The notes below the pieces were generated by a model that worked only from the letters and a program-made list of their open reading frames with translations, did not search any database and was not told the origin of the DNA. A program made the translations under genes and the position numbers. A stretch of 64,000 nucleotides of DNA from Ipomoea triloba (lineage: Eukaryota; Streptophyta; Magnoliopsida; Solanales; Convolvulaceae), in contig NC_044916.1 of the NCBI RefSeq assembly GCF_003576645.1, forward strand, positions 2,998,702 to 3,062,701, read 5' to 3'. This document shows, one piece after another, positions 15,288-26,356 of this stretch; position 1 is the first letter of the stretch, and each line of letters begins with the position of its first letter.

Positions 15288-15345
15288 TGGGAAAAAATAG
15301 CATAAAAATGGCATTATAAGTGACTATTTATGCTATTTTTCCACA
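15288..15345. repeat. Imperfect hairpin
   Basis: GGAAAAAATAGCATAAA and TTTATGCTATTTTTCC face each other across about 25 bases. This is probably MITE debris next to the palindrome at 15183. Confidence 0.55.
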
Positions 15346-15811
15346 CTCTCTCCTTAAAACTTTATCCTCGGAAACCTAGGCTACAATGCTTCTAACATCT
15401 TTGGGAGGTAGCAAATAAGGTTTTAAAGAGAGAGTGTTTTGCTCGACTCCTACTAACACCCTTAACCTTTCGTTACTTGTACTTGTTATTTTTCAAAAAT
15501 ATTACTTTCGTAGTAATATTTCATAACAGTCCACACTCTGCCTCTAAAAAATGTGATAGTACGTCATCTATAAAAAAAAAAAGGTTGGGCATTTGCTATG
15601 AGCTATAACTCTTGGTACAATTGTAAGTGTTTGATCCTAACAAGTGAAATCAGAGTGAGATCACGTGTTCTAGTCCCTTGGCAGGTGCTAGGTAGCTAGG
15701 AAGTTTATTTGGATAAGTTAAAAATTAAAATTAATAATATAAATAATGAATTTATATTTTATGCAAATTTAAAATTATCAGACTATATAAATTTTTTAAA
15801 ATAAAAATGGT

Positions 15812-15960
15812 TGATAGATAGAAGTCTTGCGAGACCGACCATATTTAATGTCATTAAATTGTTGTTGAGGAAATAGTGAATAAGGTGCAGCGGAGCCAAT
15901 TACAAAGCCCTCAAAGTCCACTCTCCGATTGAAAGCGATTGCATGCGGCGGGCAAGAAAG
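15812..15960 (+). repeat. CRK upstream block A (copy 3)
   Basis: GATAGAAGTCTTGCGAGACC, then GTCATTAAATTGTTGTTGAG and GAATAAGGTGCAG.GGAGCC. It lies about 0.5 kb before the CRK at 16414. Confidence 0.6.
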
Positions 15961-16183
15961 GGAATCTGGTGATTCATTTCACTCTTGTCTCTTTCAATTC
16001 TATAATGTATTTTTAGAAACATGTCATAGTAAAAATTTATTCTAAAAAAAAAATGTCATAGTAAAAATTTGTAATCTGTATCACCACATTTAATCTGATC
16101 TAAGGATGTTTTTTTTTAACATGATAACCTCTAGTCTTTTGTAACAATTTTCATTGTCAAATTAAAAGTAGTTTCCGTGTTTT

Positions 16184-16204
16184 CACTCCCGTCGTCATCA
16201 ATGC
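16184..16204 (+). promoter_or_regulatory. CRK upstream block B, CRK at 16414
   Basis: CCCGTCGTCATCAATGC about 215 bases before the ATG. The complement reads TGATGACGACG and holds a TGACG core, the recognition core of TGA-class bZIP factors. Conservation among paralogues is seen; the binding is inference. Confidence 0.45.
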
Positions 16205-16346
16205 CATAGCTTAGCTTTCCGCCACGTACAATGAACAAACAACGTTACTTCCTACCCTGTTCCTTTGTTGAAAACATGAAGCTCTGGGAAAAAACAACCA
16301 AATCCTTTGACTAGTAAAACAAACCATGCATGTCTTCAAAATCCCC

Positions 16347-16356
16347 TTTATATATG
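16347..16356 (+). promoter_or_regulatory. TATA box of the CRK at 16414
   Basis: TTTATATATG in the conserved context CCCC...GGGTGTTCTCC, about 60 bases before the ATG. Confidence 0.6.
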
Positions 16357-16413
16357 GGTGTTCTCCCCAACTAGAAACCACTAACGTAACTCAACAAAAA
16401 ATAATAAACAATT

Positions 16414-19165
16414 ATGGATTCTCCATTCAGAGGCTTTCTGCTGGGGCTGGGCTACACCCTCTGCATCTTCTTCCTGCTCACTCTGTTCGCCGGAGTTTCC
16501 TCCCAACGTCTCGGACAGTTCTGTCCCAACACCTCTACTTATACTCCTAGCAGCAATTACCGAGCCAACCTCGATGTACTCCTCTCCACCCTTTCTTCCA
16601 ATGGCAACCGCGAAAATGGCTTTTACAACTCCACCGTGACCGTCGGGGACCGCAACGCCGCCGTGTATGGCCTTTTCATGTGCCGGGGTGACGTCTCCGC
16701 CGCCGACTGCGGCGCGTGTGTAAGCGACGCTAGCGCAACCGTATTGCAGTTATGTCCCAACCAAACGACTGCAACTATCTGGTACAATTTCTGTACGCTG
16801 CGTTACTCCGGCGAACCTGTATATGGGATACCCAATCCGTCTTTCGTCCCGTTATATTCGTATAACGGAAATAACCATTCTCAACCGGATAGTTTCATGA
16901 TGTCCGTCAACAAGACGTTGACTCAGGTGGCCGCTGGAGTGGTCAACGATCAATCTCCCGACCGGAAGTTTGCGACTGAAGAAGGTAACTTCACTGAATC
17001 GGAGAGGATCTACAGTCTGGCGCAGTGCCGGCCGGATATTGGCAACCCGGATTGTCAGACATGCCTACGCAAAGCAATCCAAGAACTGCAAAGTTGTTGT
17101 TATTCAAGATTGAGTGCCACAGCTCTCTCCCTAGACTGTAATATGAAGTATGCGACGGAGCCTTTCTACAATATTAGCACAGCCGCGCCACCATGGGCTC
17201 CGCCTCCTATCTCTCCTCCTTCTTCAACAAGTGCAGGTAAAACTTTTCTTGGTTCATCTTTGTTTTTTTTAGTGTTGACAAGAAAGACTCGTCGTCAATA
17301 TCTGAGAGCATGTACTGAATAAATTATAAACGGGAGCATGTACTAAATAAATTATAAACCGCTGCACGGAGTTAAACTAGTCTAAATTGTCTATAACTGG
17401 TTGGCTCAAATCAAGATTGGCAAAAGTGATTACTGCCATTTTTCAGTGTGGTGCGTTTCTGTTGATGCAGGAAACAAAGGAAATTCTTCATCAAAACTGA
17501 TTATTGCCATTGTAGTTCCGGTCATCGGGGTTACACTCTTCATTGCAATCTTTTGTTTTGTGAGGATCAAAAAGGAGAAGATATCAAAAACTACAGCACA
17601 GACAAAAGGTTGAGTACCAGGTTGATTGGGATTTGAGTTTCTCTATCCTTAATTGTATTATAATATTTGCAATTCAAATTTTAGCAGAAGATGTATCTGG
17701 AATTTCAACTCAGCAGTTCTCCCAATACGATTTTGCTACTCTTCAAACTATTACAAATGGCTTCTCCGATGAAACTAAAATTGGTCAAGGTGGATATGGT
17801 TCGGTCTATAAGGTAAAATTTCTTGGCTTTGCAAGATCAATATAATATGCTCATTTTAGTAGTCCATTCTAATTCTTTATTGAAAATGAATACTCAGGGA
17901 AAGCTTCCCAACGGACTAGAAGTAGCTGTAAAAAGGCTTTCAAGAAACTCAAAACAAGGAGCTCAAGAATTCAAGAATGAGGTTGGTGTAGTTGCCAAGC
18001 TTCAACATAGAAATTTAGTAAAGCTATTGGGATTTTGCTCTGAAGGGGAAGAAAAGATACTAATTTATGAATTTGTTCCCAATAAAAGTCTTGACTATTT
18101 TTTATTTGGTAAGTTCCAAACCTAAGAGTTTCATTGTTCAGTTCATCTTATTATATCCTGAATTTTGAAGAAAAGATATGTCTTCATTCCTCTGTTTTCT
18201 GCACCATTTCTTTTGTTTTTAGGTTTTATATATAATTCTCATGTTCTCAAATTAAGACTTCAACATAATTTGCAACTTCTGACATACATTTTTTTGCTTA
18301 TGCAGATACTGAAAAGAAACACTTATTGAATTGGTCAAGGCGTTACAAGATTATAGAAGGAATAGCACGAGGATTATTATACCTTCATGAAGATTCTCGT
18401 CTTAAAATCATACATCGTGATCTCAAAGCAAGTAACGTATTGCTAGATAAAGAAATGAACCCAAAAATAGCAGACTTTGGCATTGCCAAAATTTTTGAAG
18501 TTGATCAAACCCAAGGAAATACAAGTACAATTGTTGGAACACAGTAAGTTACTATTAGATCCTTTCTTATTTAATTCTTCATTGCAAAAAAATGCCATTC
18601 CTTGTAACTATAATTTGATATACTTAATTTGTTTCCATGCATATTACTAACATCTTGTATTTATTTAATGGCGGATAGTGGCTACATGTCTCCTGAATAT
18701 GTAATGTATGGCAATTTCTCTGTGAAGTCTGATGTTTATAGTTTTGGTGTTCTTCTTTTGGAAATCATAACTGGGAAAAAAAATTTCAACTTCGCCGAAT
18801 CAAGTAGCCCACAAGACCTTCTTAGCTATGTGAGTGCAAAATCCATGATAAAATCTATTAACCACATATTATTGTTAACCCTTTTAACTTAATGCCTGTA
18901 AATATTGTAGGCTTGGAAACATTCGAGGGACAACACACCTTTAAGAATAGTGGATCCAGTTCTCGGAGAATCCTACTCAAGAAATGAAGTCATCCAATGC
19001 ATCAATATTGGCTTATTATGTGTTCAAGAAGATATTTGCGAAAGGCCTACAATGGCAAATGTTGTCCTCATGCTTAATAATCATTCTATTGCTAGGTCAT
19101 CACCTCGTGAACCAGGATTTTTCTTTAGGGAAAGATCAGAGCCGAAAGGGGCAAAGACAAATTAG
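16414..19165 (+). CDS. Cysteine-rich receptor-like protein kinase, B/A mosaic, short C-terminus (647 aa)
   Basis: Exons 16414-17236, 17471-17608, 17685-17812, 17898-18108, 18306-18543, 18679-18829 and 18911-19165. Signal peptide, two DUF26 domains ([26 protein letters not shown]), Pro-rich stalk and transmembrane exon are present. The kinase has VAVK Lys375, HRDLK (470-474) and DFG (490-492), all intact. The promoter and first ~85 codons resemble the clade-B gene at 42484 ([18 protein letters not shown]). From about residue 95 on, exon 1 and all later exons resemble the clade-A gene at 5503 ([25 protein letters not shown]). A CAG-to-TAG change, judged against the gene at 5503, ends the frame at 19163-19165 and removes about 25 C-terminal residues beyond the kinase domain. 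The Tyr before GYMSPEY is His here. Exon 3 has the same TAGCAG double acceptor as the gene at 5503. Confidence 0.92.
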
Positions 19166-19202
19166 TTTGCGAGTAAGTCATTGCCATTTTCTGTGAATGA
19201 AG

Positions 19203-19480
19203 TGTTGAAAGTTGAGTAAAAGTGGTGATGGAATGAAGTGTGTGTGAGAGGATATTCTCACACCGGATATTGTCTCAAGGAGTGGATCGGAAGAGTGTTG
19301 AATAATAGGTGGTTAAGCACAAGAGTGTAGAGTGTTTGGAAGTTACTTCGAGAGTGAGTTGCAAGATATCAAGTGATTGACAACTAGTCCAAAGTGCAAG
19401 GGTAAAGCAATTAACTAAGACAATTAACAAGCAATAGTAAAACTAAGGCCTTGGACTAGGCCATTTTTTAATAGATGATA
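19203..19480. mobile_element. Dispersed LTR-like repeat abutting the CRK 3' end
   Basis: Right after GTGAATGAAG, CRK similarity ends and sequence beginning TGTTGAAAGTTGAG takes over. It continues into GAGAGGATATTCTCACACCG and TTGTCTCAAGGAGTGG, which is homologous to about 4497-4720. A TG start is consistent with an LTR end. The insertion removed the last codons of the ancestral gene. Confidence 0.45.
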
Positions 19481-19730
19481 TAGTATATCCTAGTGAGAGC
19501 TTATGTAATGCCTTAACAAGTGAACTAGAGAGACGCTACCTTAAATGCCAATGCCACTCTCGTAAACATTAGACTCTTAATTGGAATCCAGCTCCAATCT
19601 CATGATGGCTCAAGCCAATTAAAGCAATTTATCAAACACGCGGTGTTCACGTCTCCTTCCAGTTCTCTTTTCTAAAAGCAAAGTTGGACTAGTGAGAGGT
19701 GTGGCCATGGTGTTGCTCTATTCTCATAGT

Positions 19731-20270
19731 TGTTAGATATGTATCCCCTAAGAGTCAACATTTATTGTTTTGGGCATTGTATTCTATTTTTTTTTTTGAG
19801 TACTACTGACTCGGTTACAATGTAGTATCTGTTCATGGGCATTGTATTCTAATTAAATAAATATAATAAATAAGTGTTTTATTTATTTTATTTTGGCTCA
19901 ATTAATATATGATATTATTCCATACAATCTTCTTAATTCTTCATTCAAGTGTTAAGAATATGAGTGAGGAAGAATTTATTAATAAAGTATTGTAAAAATG
20001 ATTCAAGTAATATTAATAGAAATTCTAATTGTATATTAGAATTTCGATAAGACTAGCACATTATCCTTCTTATGGTGAGTATCATGCCTTTTCATATGAG
20101 ATACAAAGAGTAGACATGTGGATGATGATTAGAGAACAAGTCATTGAACAATGACGGACTACAACGTACTGCATGTGTTTACCTACGTGTCATCGGTATG
20201 TTGTATGTTACAAGTATGCAATAAAAAAGAAAACAATAAGACGTTTTTTATGGATAATGAAAATTAACAT
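19731..20270. mobile_element. Putative degenerate copia LTR
   Basis: It starts TGTTAGATATGTATCCCC and lies next to a minus-strand copia Pol fragment (20276-20399). In that orientation it would be the 3' LTR ending in CTAACA. The other boundary is not resolved. A SINE 3' end is nested at 19787-19835. Confidence 0.4.
19771..19851 (-). mobile_element. 3'-truncated SINE with 16-bp target-site duplication
   Basis: TGGGCATTGTATTCTA occurs at 19771-19786 and again at 19836-19851. Between them lies about 49 bases that read, on the minus strand, GAACAGATACTACATTGTAA, then CGAGTCAGTAGTACTC and an A-tail. The same tail sequence ends the elements at 63753 and, more decayed, at 54793. A long perfect duplication plus an A-tail is the signature of LINE-driven retroposition; only the 3' end was inserted. 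Confidence 0.8.
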
Positions 20271-20275
20271 AATGT

Positions 20276-20399
20276 ACACAATCCCAGTTTGCTCCTGAGA
20301 GTTTCAAACATGTTAATGTCCAAAGCTTTTGTGAAAATATCACCAAGTTGATTTTCTGTATGAACATATTCTAAGCAAATGATTTGGTCTTCTACAACA
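20276..20399 (-). pseudogene. Copia retrotransposon Pol, C-terminal fragment
   Basis: The minus strand reads about 41 codons without a stop, including YVHTENQLGDIFTKALD and FETLRSKLGLC. This is the end of the RNase H region of Ty1/copia polyproteins (known pattern: DIFTK.L....F..LR..LG). No more of the polyprotein is recognisable upstream. It is a dead fragment. Confidence 0.75.
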
Positions 20400-21810
20400 A
20401 AAAAAAAAAAGATACATATGCATTTCTTTAATTTATAATTCGATGTCTACAGTGCCTTTATTAAAAAAAAATATTCATTATCAAAAAATTTAAAAAGATA
20501 TATAATTTCATTAGTTATATTGTCTATATTTTATATAATACAAAGATTCATTACTTTCAAATTTATTAATTAATTATATTTACTATATTGTTCATTTATT
20601 TTACACTATATTGTAATTAAATATCAAAGTTATACTAAAAATAATGTTATATATATTTATTTACCAAGTATTATGTTAATAACATGGAAAATAATTTTTT
20701 TTAAAAAAATTGAAACCAATCATATTAACTACTTAGGGATGATTTGTTGATAAAGAAAGCATTCAAATAACCAATTAAATTGATTTAAAACTCATAATTA
20801 AAAATGTCAATGTAGGGCAATAGAATATTGTGACACACTTGATAAATTGAAAAGATGCTGAGACTACAACATTGTTTTTTTTTGTAGAAAGACTACAACA
20901 TTGTTGGAATCAATCTTTCAAATTCAGAAAAAAAAAGAAATTTGAAAAATAGCTACCGCTACAACATTCATTAATTGTAAAATACTTATTGTGCATTCTT
21001 TAAATATATTATAACTAATATAAATTTATAATTCATTCATTTTTTACAATTAACCTGTTTGGATTAAACACAAAATCAGCATCAATCTTAACAATAAAAA
21101 TAATTGCTATATAAGATTGGACATTATCTCATTTGCGCAATGCGCGTGAAAAATTAGTTGTATTAATAAATTGGGAACCTATCAAACCAATAATACTATT
21201 TACACGCGTAGGATACGTGATCTAATAAATAGTGGTGGCCTTGTAGCAGATGTCAAAGGAAGTTATATTGTATTTCCTTGATACAAGTGACAACCACATG
21301 ATTTGTTCTAATACGCTTCTATTTACGTACCTGTATTCATATGATATTTAATTAGTAATTACTATAATTATATTACATTTATTTGACCTATTATTTTAAA
21401 CTACAATTTTAAATAGATGAATGATAGATAAGTCATGCAAAACCAAATTAAAGTCAAACTCAATATTGTGTAGGAAATGGTGAATAAGGTAGAGCCAATC
21501 AGTCACCTGTCAAAGTATCTCTCCGTTTAAAAGGAGCAACAACAAACGACGAGGGGAAGCTGGTGATTTGTGTTTCCACTATTTCAAGATTTTCAGTCTT
21601 GAACGCACGAGCGTTTCACGTGCGTTGCAGCTATGGTCACACAACTTATTTTCGGGTAACTGCAATACACTTTCTCACAAACAAAAAATAATATTAAAAA
21701 AAAAAAGTTAATTGAACATGTAATGCCATTTTAACTATTTTTCCCAACATATTGTATTGATAAATTGGGAACCTATCAAACCAAGAGTATTTACACGCGT
21801 AGGATATTAA
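20400..21810. other. AT-rich intergenic with CRK flank repeats
   Basis: No gene. About 21170-21320 repeats the sequence at 9590-9730 (GGGAACCTATCAAACCAATA, CAACCACATGATTTGTTCTA), and about 21730-21805 repeats its first part again. Block A copy 4 is at 21420-21560. The rest is AT-rich with no signal. Confidence 0.4.
21420..21560 (+). repeat. CRK upstream block A (copy 4, orphan)
   Basis: GTCATGCAAAACCAAATTAA, then GGTGAATAAGGTAGAGCCAA and GTCACCTGTCAAAGT. No CRK follows until 26357, so this copy either belongs to that gene across later insertions or marks a lost CRK. Confidence 0.55.
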
Positions 21811-22842
21811 GTGGGTGTATTCAATCACAACTTTCATAAACTTTTAAATACTTTTATCAATTTTAAAAGTTTGGTGGTATTCAATTTAGACTTTTATAAA
21901 CTCTTTAAAAGTCTACCTGTATTCAATTCAAACTTTTCAAAACTTTTTAAAAGTATACAAGTATTCGATTAAGACTTTTATAGGGTTTTTAAAAGTCTAC
22001 TGGTATTCAAACGGTTATTGACTTTCACAAGCTCTGTCAGAATATGATTTCTATTGACTTTTTCTTCATTAATATAAATAGATGAAATCCAACCCTCCAA
22101 CCCCAAACTTTTCAACATTCCCTACAGACTTTTTTTCCTCTATCTAAACTAGGCAAACTTTTCATCAATTTTACGGTACGTTTCAAATCTTTCATAAATG
22201 CCAATTTTTTTTTTATGTTCAAGCAAATTCAACACTCTCCCAAACTTTTCAAGATTCTTCACAATTTTTTTCCCTCTATTTAAACCATAAACTTTTCATT
22301 AATTTTACGGTACGTTTCAAACCTTTCATAAATACCATATACTTTGCTACGAAAAAATTATTATGTAATGATGTTTAGAGCAAATTGCTGCTCGCAAAAA
22401 GAAAAAAAATAAAAAATAAAAAAAATTGCTACTCGCAACAGCAGCAATCTGCTGCGAACAGCAGCAGCTTGCTGCTGTTCGCAGCCTGTTGCAACTAGCA
22501 GCAAGTTGCTGCTGGTTGCAACAAACATTTACAATTTAAAATTTTTATTTAATTTATTTTTATAAAAAAAGTATTAATAATATATTAATATAAGTTATAA
22601 AATGTTTGTAGGGGTGTATTCAATTTAGATTTTTAATGATTTTTTAGACTTTTTAATATTAAAAAGTTTTTAAAAGTTTATAAATGTTTGTCATACAGAT
22701 ATTTATACTCTTACAAATTAAAGTTTATGAATGTTTAAAAGATTCTAGTAAATTATACAAAAATTCTACAAAAGTCAATTAAAATCCATCACTTTAAAAG
22801 TATTTAAAAGTCTTTAAAAGTCTTGATTGAATACACCCCCCC
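21811..22842. mobile_element. PIF/Harbinger-like non-autonomous DNA transposon (1032 bp)
   Basis: The left end is GTGGGTGTATTCAATC and the right end GATTGAATACACCCCCCC; these are terminal inverted repeats. Homology extends inward through AAACTTTTAAATACTTTTA-type sequence. A TAA trinucleotide flanks both sides (21808-21810, 22843-22845), the target-site duplication typical of Harbinger elements. The inside is non-coding, with many subterminal ACTTTTAAA units and two GC-rich hairpins at about 22447-22525. Confidence 0.75.
22447..22525. repeat. Two adjacent GC-rich hairpins inside the DNA transposon
   Basis: The first hairpin has 16-base arms, GCTGCGAACAGCAGCA against TGCTGCTGTTCGCAGC. It is followed by GTTGCAACTAGCAGCAA against TTGCTGCTGGTTGCAAC (one mismatch). 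Both are built from GCAGCAA-type words and contrast with the AT-rich body. Confidence 0.8.
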
Positions 22843-22937
22843 TAAGTGTGCGAACAGTGATTAAATGTGTGCAAATGGTGATTAAATGTGTGTGAACGGT
22901 GATTAATTGTGCGAACGGAGTGGGGGTGTCAAACAAT

Positions 22938-23008
22938 CTAGACCATTAAATTTTTTGAGATTGATGTACAAGATTTCATCTCAAAATTTTTTAATGGTCT
23001 AGATTGAT
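22938..23008. repeat. Inverted repeat, about 27-base arms
   Basis: AATCTAGACCATTAAATTTT on the left and AAAATTTTTTAATGGTCTAG on the right, with a loop of about 16 bases. A third partial copy (CAATCTAGACCATTAAAAAA) occurs at about 23077. The flanks hold tandem GTGATTAAATGTGTGCGAA units. It is probably a foldback MITE. Confidence 0.65.
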
Positions 23009-23181
23009 TAAGATTCTAAATTGAAGTGTGTGCGAATAGTGATTAAATGTGTGCGAAAGAAGTGTGTGTGTCAATCAATCTAGACCATTAAAAAATATTA
23101 TATGGATGCACAAGATCTGATCTCACGATCTTACCTAAACATACAAGTGGTCTCATTAGAACCCTACCCTAGCTAGAACTT

Positions 23182-24735
23182 GGATACCTCTTTCTTCACA
23201 AATTCCCTTCTCCCAATAGCCAAATAGCTCTTTCGATGGACGACCAGAAATACCACAATTTACCTTTTGTCGCAAAAATGTGAAATTTCGTCACGAAACA
23301 ACAACGAATTACGTTCCGTCGCGAATCGAGATTTTTCTTTTAGTCAAAATTGCTAGTCCTTTTTTCATATATTAAAGAGGGGGTATTTATATATTTTTAG
23401 GATTAGGAACCCTACAAGGAATAGAAATTCTAAACTGCCTCATATTGTGAGTCTTTGTAACATTAGAAATGGGCAACCGAATACTTGCTACATTTTGAAT
23501 AGTAAGCCCAATCGTAGTATTGCACAAGATATGCCCAATTCGTCCAATCTCTTGTTCTAATACACGTTGAATATCCTTCTTGGGCTCTTCTTATCCTGGT
23601 CTTTGCAGCCCAAACCCTATAATTGATTGGTTCGACGACCGGCGGTCTAGAGGGTAACCCGACCGGTCTAACCAGTCTACCATCCATCAAAAATATTGTT
23701 ATTGTCTTTAGAGAATAGAAGATTTCGAAGCCTTTACAAGCCTTTTTTTATAGTATTTATAGACCATCCAACAAACAGCTTTGTAGCCGAGCTTGGGGTA
23801 TAAGAGAGGGCATGAAGTTGGCGCTTAGCCATGGCTACACCTCCATCATCGTCGAAACGGATTCAGAAGTTGTCATAAATGTCTTCGTCGATGACACCTA
23901 CGTCTCGCATTCTAAGGACACTCTCATCTCGGATGGAAAATTCCTCATTAGACAATTCCGCAATTTCAAGATGGTTCATGTTCTTCAGGAGGGCAACCAA
24001 TGTGCCGACTTCCTTGCACACTGTGGGCAATCGTCAACTTGGGGCACCACCATCCTCGACGAGCTGCCAGAAGGTCTCACTCCTCTTTTGGACTGTGACG
24101 CTTTGAAAGTCTCCTTTAGGAGAATCCGCTAACCACTGGAGCCTTTAGGCTCCGTCCTTCCACACACAAAAAAAAAAAAAAAAAAACCTTCAATTCTAAT
24201 TTGGGAGCTTAAACTAAAATAAAAAAGTAATCCAGGAAATCATGGGCTAATAATTACAAATTTGATTCATTGCAAAAACAAGGTAAGTGCTCCCCTAAGT
24301 AGTACCGAAATCTCTAGAGTGATATCAGATCTTCTGACTGCACTTTCTATAGATGTGTTAAAAAAAAAATCTCCAATCTTCCGTACGAAATGGACATGAG
24401 CCAAGTCCAACTACTAGGCCTCTTGTATCCAACCCATCAATAAACATTAAGGAAATCTTGCTTATTAGCAAAGTCCTTTGGCATCATTTTCAGGTGCTAG
24501 TATTAGTATGTAGTAGCACTCTTCTAAGCTATTCCTAATATGTCATTTTTGTTCGTGCTGGGGATGATGGAAATTCATATGCAGAAGTGTTGATCGTTAT
24601 AGTTGTGAGAAAATTCCTAGTTCCTACCTATTTGATTGACTTTACAGCACCTTTAGGTTCACATAATATATCAAAAGTCAAAGTCTTCCAAAAATGGGCC
24701 ACGCATGTCAGTTCACATAATCGTATGTCTTTGTT
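23182..24735. repeat. Duplicated intergenic block (copy 1; partner at 32841)
   Basis: From GGATACCTCTTTCTTCACAA to about CGTATGTCTTTGTTTTC, the sequence matches 32841-33987 at high identity, apart from a 421-base LINE insertion (23766-24186). Minus-strand open frames near 23463-23690 are conserved in the partner but show no recognisable domain. The CRK at 26357 lies between the two copies. Confidence 0.8.
23766..24186 (+). mobile_element. 5'-truncated LINE with RNase H domain and poly-A tail
   Basis: The insertion is absent from the paralogous block at about 33424. It ends in about 19 A residues. An open frame at 23812-24132 (106 aa) carries the end of a plant LINE RNase H domain: IIVETDSEVV with the catalytic-type Asp, then QEGNQCADFLAH. 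Upstream, GCCGAGCTTGGGGTATAAGA lacks one base relative to the usual AELWGIREG coding sequence, giving a frameshift at about 23790. The target-site duplication is short or absent (ACC at most). It is not functional. Confidence 0.8.
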
Positions 24736-26280
24736 TTCTCCACTTATTTAGCTCCGTACGCAATGTTTTGTGACAAGCAGGTGTAAATGTGGACATAATT
24801 ATTACCTCATTTATTTCCTTTCAATAGTTGCTCTCATATGAAGCATTATTTACTCACACTAGCAAATTAAAGATCCACGACCATGTAGTTCAAAAGTTAG
24901 CTGATCACTAATTAAAAAATAAAGTTTTCAAGCAACCACAACCTATTTAGTCGACAATTGGCTTGATAATTACAGTTTAACTCCTTATGAAAGTTGTTGA
25001 TTGACTTTTTCAATTTGAACCAATCAGCTAGAGGCAATTGTGGCACATCATCCCTATTGTTCCTTACATGACCATGTTAAAATCATGTTTTTTTTTAAAT
25101 TTTACAAATAAAATATCAAAATTAAAAAAAATTATAATTAAAGAATAAACATTAAAAAGTACTAAAATAGTTATGTACTAAGTAAAATTTTAATAGAGTT
25201 TACTAGTTTTGTTATTTCATGAGTTAAAATTACAACTTTTGAGGTATATTGCAACAATAAAAAGTTAAAAATTAAAAATGCTACTAAGAAACAATTGAGG
25301 ATTACGCCAAAAAAAATAAAAACAATTAAGGAACTAAAATTACATCTTTTGCAAAAAATAATAACATATGTCATTTTCTACTTAAATGAAATTTTTATAT
25401 AATTTAAATACTCTGTTGGAATTTGGATTGTCAAATTTGTTCTTACGCGTAAAATTGTCAGCTTTCACTCCTGTCGTCATCAATGCATATGTTTCCATAA
25501 CGTTACTTCGTAGCCAGTTCGTTTGTTGAATAATAAAAAAATAATAAAAAAAATAAAAAAAAGTATAAAATACACGAAATTAAAACCTGGGAAACAACAA
25601 CGAGCATAAGAATGAAAATGGGCAATTAGAGCTAAATTGTTGGAATTGTTAATTTGGTAATCACAATTCAAAATTTTTAAGATAATGATTTAGTAGCCTT
25701 TTTGAATTGAACCGATCAGTTATAGACAACCTAAATTGTTTTATCTTATTGTGATAATTTGCTGGTAATTAGAGTTATAAGATGGTGTTTGTCCGGTGCA
25801 TACCTTTGAAAAAAAAATTAGCTCCTTGTAGTCATTTACAGATCCGGGTTATAATATGAGATTTATCTCATGCACACCATTACCAAAAAACAAAAAACAA
25901 AAAACTATAGATAGAGTATCATTTATTTTGTCATTTCTATATTCATATCTTATAATCTTAATACATTTAGAATTTGATGAGGTTATTCACTCAGGTTATT
26001 CTTTTGTTCTAGATTTAATATTAATTGTAATATAAAAGGTCGGGGTTCACTTAAACAACTAAGATCTATACCGACCAACCAACTAACATATTCGTCAATA
26101 TATTCTTATAACTGGCCTGGTCTAATTTACGTTATCAATAACAATATTTACTACCACACATTACTTATTTTGTTTGAATATTTCAAACCGATTATTATTG
26201 ACTACTCAAAACACGTTTTATTAGAATTCCTTGCCCTGCCCACATAGTCACTTTTTCCTAGAGATGTTACCTTTCAATTT
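24736..26280. other. Intergenic upstream of CRK at 26357
   Basis: About 24676-24840 is a copy of a module (TCAAAGTCTTCCAAA.ATGG, then GACAAGCAGGTGTAAATGTG) also found near 32040, 33918, 34800 and 36905. Block B lies at 25466-25486. The rest is AT-rich with poly-A/T tracts; no gene is seen. Confidence 0.4.
25466..25486 (+). promoter_or_regulatory. CRK upstream block B, CRK at 26357
   Basis: CTGTCGTCATCAATGC, then AACGTTACTTCGTAGCCAG. The core is conserved, but it lies about 870 bases before the ATG, much farther than in the paralogues at 16414 and 42484, because of intervening AT-rich sequence. Confidence 0.45.
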
Positions 26281-26295
26281 ATGTTCCAAATCCCC

Positions 26296-26303
26296 TTTAA
26301 ATG
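26296..26303 (+). promoter_or_regulatory. TATA-like box of the CRK at 26357
   Basis: TTTAAATG sits in the same context (CCCC before, TGTTCTCC after) and at the same distance, about 60 bases from the ATG, as TTTATATATG before the CRK at 16414. Confidence 0.4.
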
Positions 26304-26356
26304 TGTGTGTTCTCCTGAACACTACCATTAATTATATAAAATAAATAATAAGAATC

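Larger units (their letters stand above)
14886..15811. repeat. CRK 3'-flank module with two hairpins
   Basis: About 14990-15186 (GGATTGAGCCCATGGTTGAT, then TAGCAAAGAGACAAG, then AGATTGCGTCTAAATTGG) recurs at about 34245-34800 and 36520-36700, so it marks ancient copies of the region downstream of a clade-B CRK. Hairpins follow at 15183-15225 and 15288-15345. No gene is seen. Confidence 0.5.
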
